Shown piece by piece: positions 6,227 to 6,587 of a DNA stretch of 6,587 nt (positions within the stretch are counted from its first letter, which is position 1; each line of letters begins with the position of its first letter). Under the pieces are notes generated by a model, which ran no database searches, was not told where the DNA came from, and saw nothing but the letters and a program-made list of their open reading frames with translations. Both the position numbers and the translations under genes were made by a program. Source of the stretch: an uncultured Clostridia bacterium (GTDB lineage: Bacteria > Bacillota > Clostridia > Oscillospirales > CAG-272); contig CAMETB010000083.1 of NCBI GenBank assembly GCA_945936265.1, positions 1 to 6,587 on the forward strand, written 5' to 3'.

Positions 6227-6587
6227 ATGTCAGTTATCTCAATCAAACAGCTGCTTGAAGCAGGCGTCCATTTCGGACATCAGACAAGAAGATGGAACCC
6301 CAAGATGGCAGAGTACATCTTCACGGAAAGAAACGGTATTTACATTATCGACCTCCAGAAGACCGCCAAAAAATTCGAAGAGGCGTATATGTTTGTCCGC
6401 GACATCTCGGCAGAGGGTGGAAATATCCTTTTTGTCGGCACTAAGAAACAGGCAACAGACGCTATAAAAGAAGAAGCTCAGCGTTGCGGAATGTATTATG
6501 TAAATGTTCGTTGGCTCGGCGGTATGCTCACTGACTTCCAGACTATCAAGAAGAGCATCGCACGTCTTGCTCAGCTCCGCAAAATGC
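6227..6587 (+). CDS. rpsB: 30S ribosomal protein S2, 3' end cut by window
   Basis: S2 is a protein of the small ribosomal subunit located between head and body, needed for S1 or mRNA handling in many bacteria. The 120 visible residues cover about half of the usual protein. They start MSVISIKQLLEAGVHFGHQT, continue with RRWNPKM and the YIFTERNGIYIIDLQKT segment, then GNILFVGTKKQA and VNVRWLGGMLTDFQTI, all hallmark S2 motifs. The start at 6227 is supported by AAAGGAGG 9 nt upstream; an ATG at 6220 is in another frame. In Bacillota the next gene is usually tsf (elongation factor Ts), which would lie outside the window. It has its own promoter and a structured leader. Confidence 0.98.
   Translation, partial: MSVISIKQLLEAGVHFGHQTRRWNPKMAEYIFTERNGIYIIDLQKTAKKFEEAYMFVRDISAEGGNILFVGTKKQATDAIKEEAQRCGMYYVNVRWLGGMLTDFQTIKKSIARLAQLRKM

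Noticed and set aside
6114..6467. 117-codon + strand open frame over the rpsB leader and start
   Set aside because: It starts at the predicted transcript start without a ribosome binding site and runs out of frame through the unmistakable S2 coding sequence.
1..6587. Mobile element, defence system, CRISPR array or biosynthetic cluster
   Set aside because: No transposase, integrase, direct-repeat array or defence domain was seen; every gene is housekeeping, a lipoprotein or sporulation-associated.

Overview
The window looks like ordinary core chromosome of a low-to-mid GC, spore-forming Bacillota, most likely an anaerobic Clostridia member (Oscillospirales/Ruminococcaceae-like is my best guess). 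The reasons are the gene order dgt-dnaG-rpoD, the strong AGGAGG-type ribosome binding sites, the near-consensus sigma-A promoters, a lipoprotein solute-binding protein of a type common in gut Clostridia, and a YlmC/YmxH-family sporulation protein. All supported genes are on the + strand. I see no phage, transposon, CRISPR, tRNA or rRNA features.

Layout. (1) Positions 1-3674 hold a tightly packed operon: the 3' part of an HD-domain dNTP triphosphohydrolase (dgt-like), primase dnaG overlapping it by 4 nt (ATGA), and the housekeeping sigma factor rpoD/sigA 4 nt further on. It is a clostridial version of the macromolecular-synthesis operon, joining nucleotide-pool control, replication priming and transcription initiation. 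(2) Positions 3675-3801 hold a new promoter (TTGACA-17-TAAAAT) whose -35 box lies inside an 11-nt-arm inverted repeat, a candidate operator. (3) Positions 3802-5577 encode a 591-residue lipoprotein resembling an extracellular solute-binding protein. It has no transporter partners in view, and a strong intrinsic terminator follows at 5600-5630. (4) Positions 5699-6010 encode a small YlmC/YmxH-like PRC-barrel protein with an odd proline-rich, CxxC and poly-lysine tail. (5) Positions 6078-6226 hold a consensus promoter and a leader of about 114 nt with extensive base-pairing potential. (6) From 6227 to the window end lies the 5' part of rpsB (ribosomal protein S2).

No clear new multi-gene system is visible. 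The parts most worth a second look are the structured rpsB leader (candidate autoregulatory RNA), the dyad over the lipoprotein promoter, the charged coiled-coil segment near the C-terminus of the lipoprotein, and the unusual tail of the YlmC-like protein. Assignments of dnaG, rpoD and rpsB are essentially certain from motifs. The substrate of the lipoprotein and the role of the YlmC-like protein are unknown.
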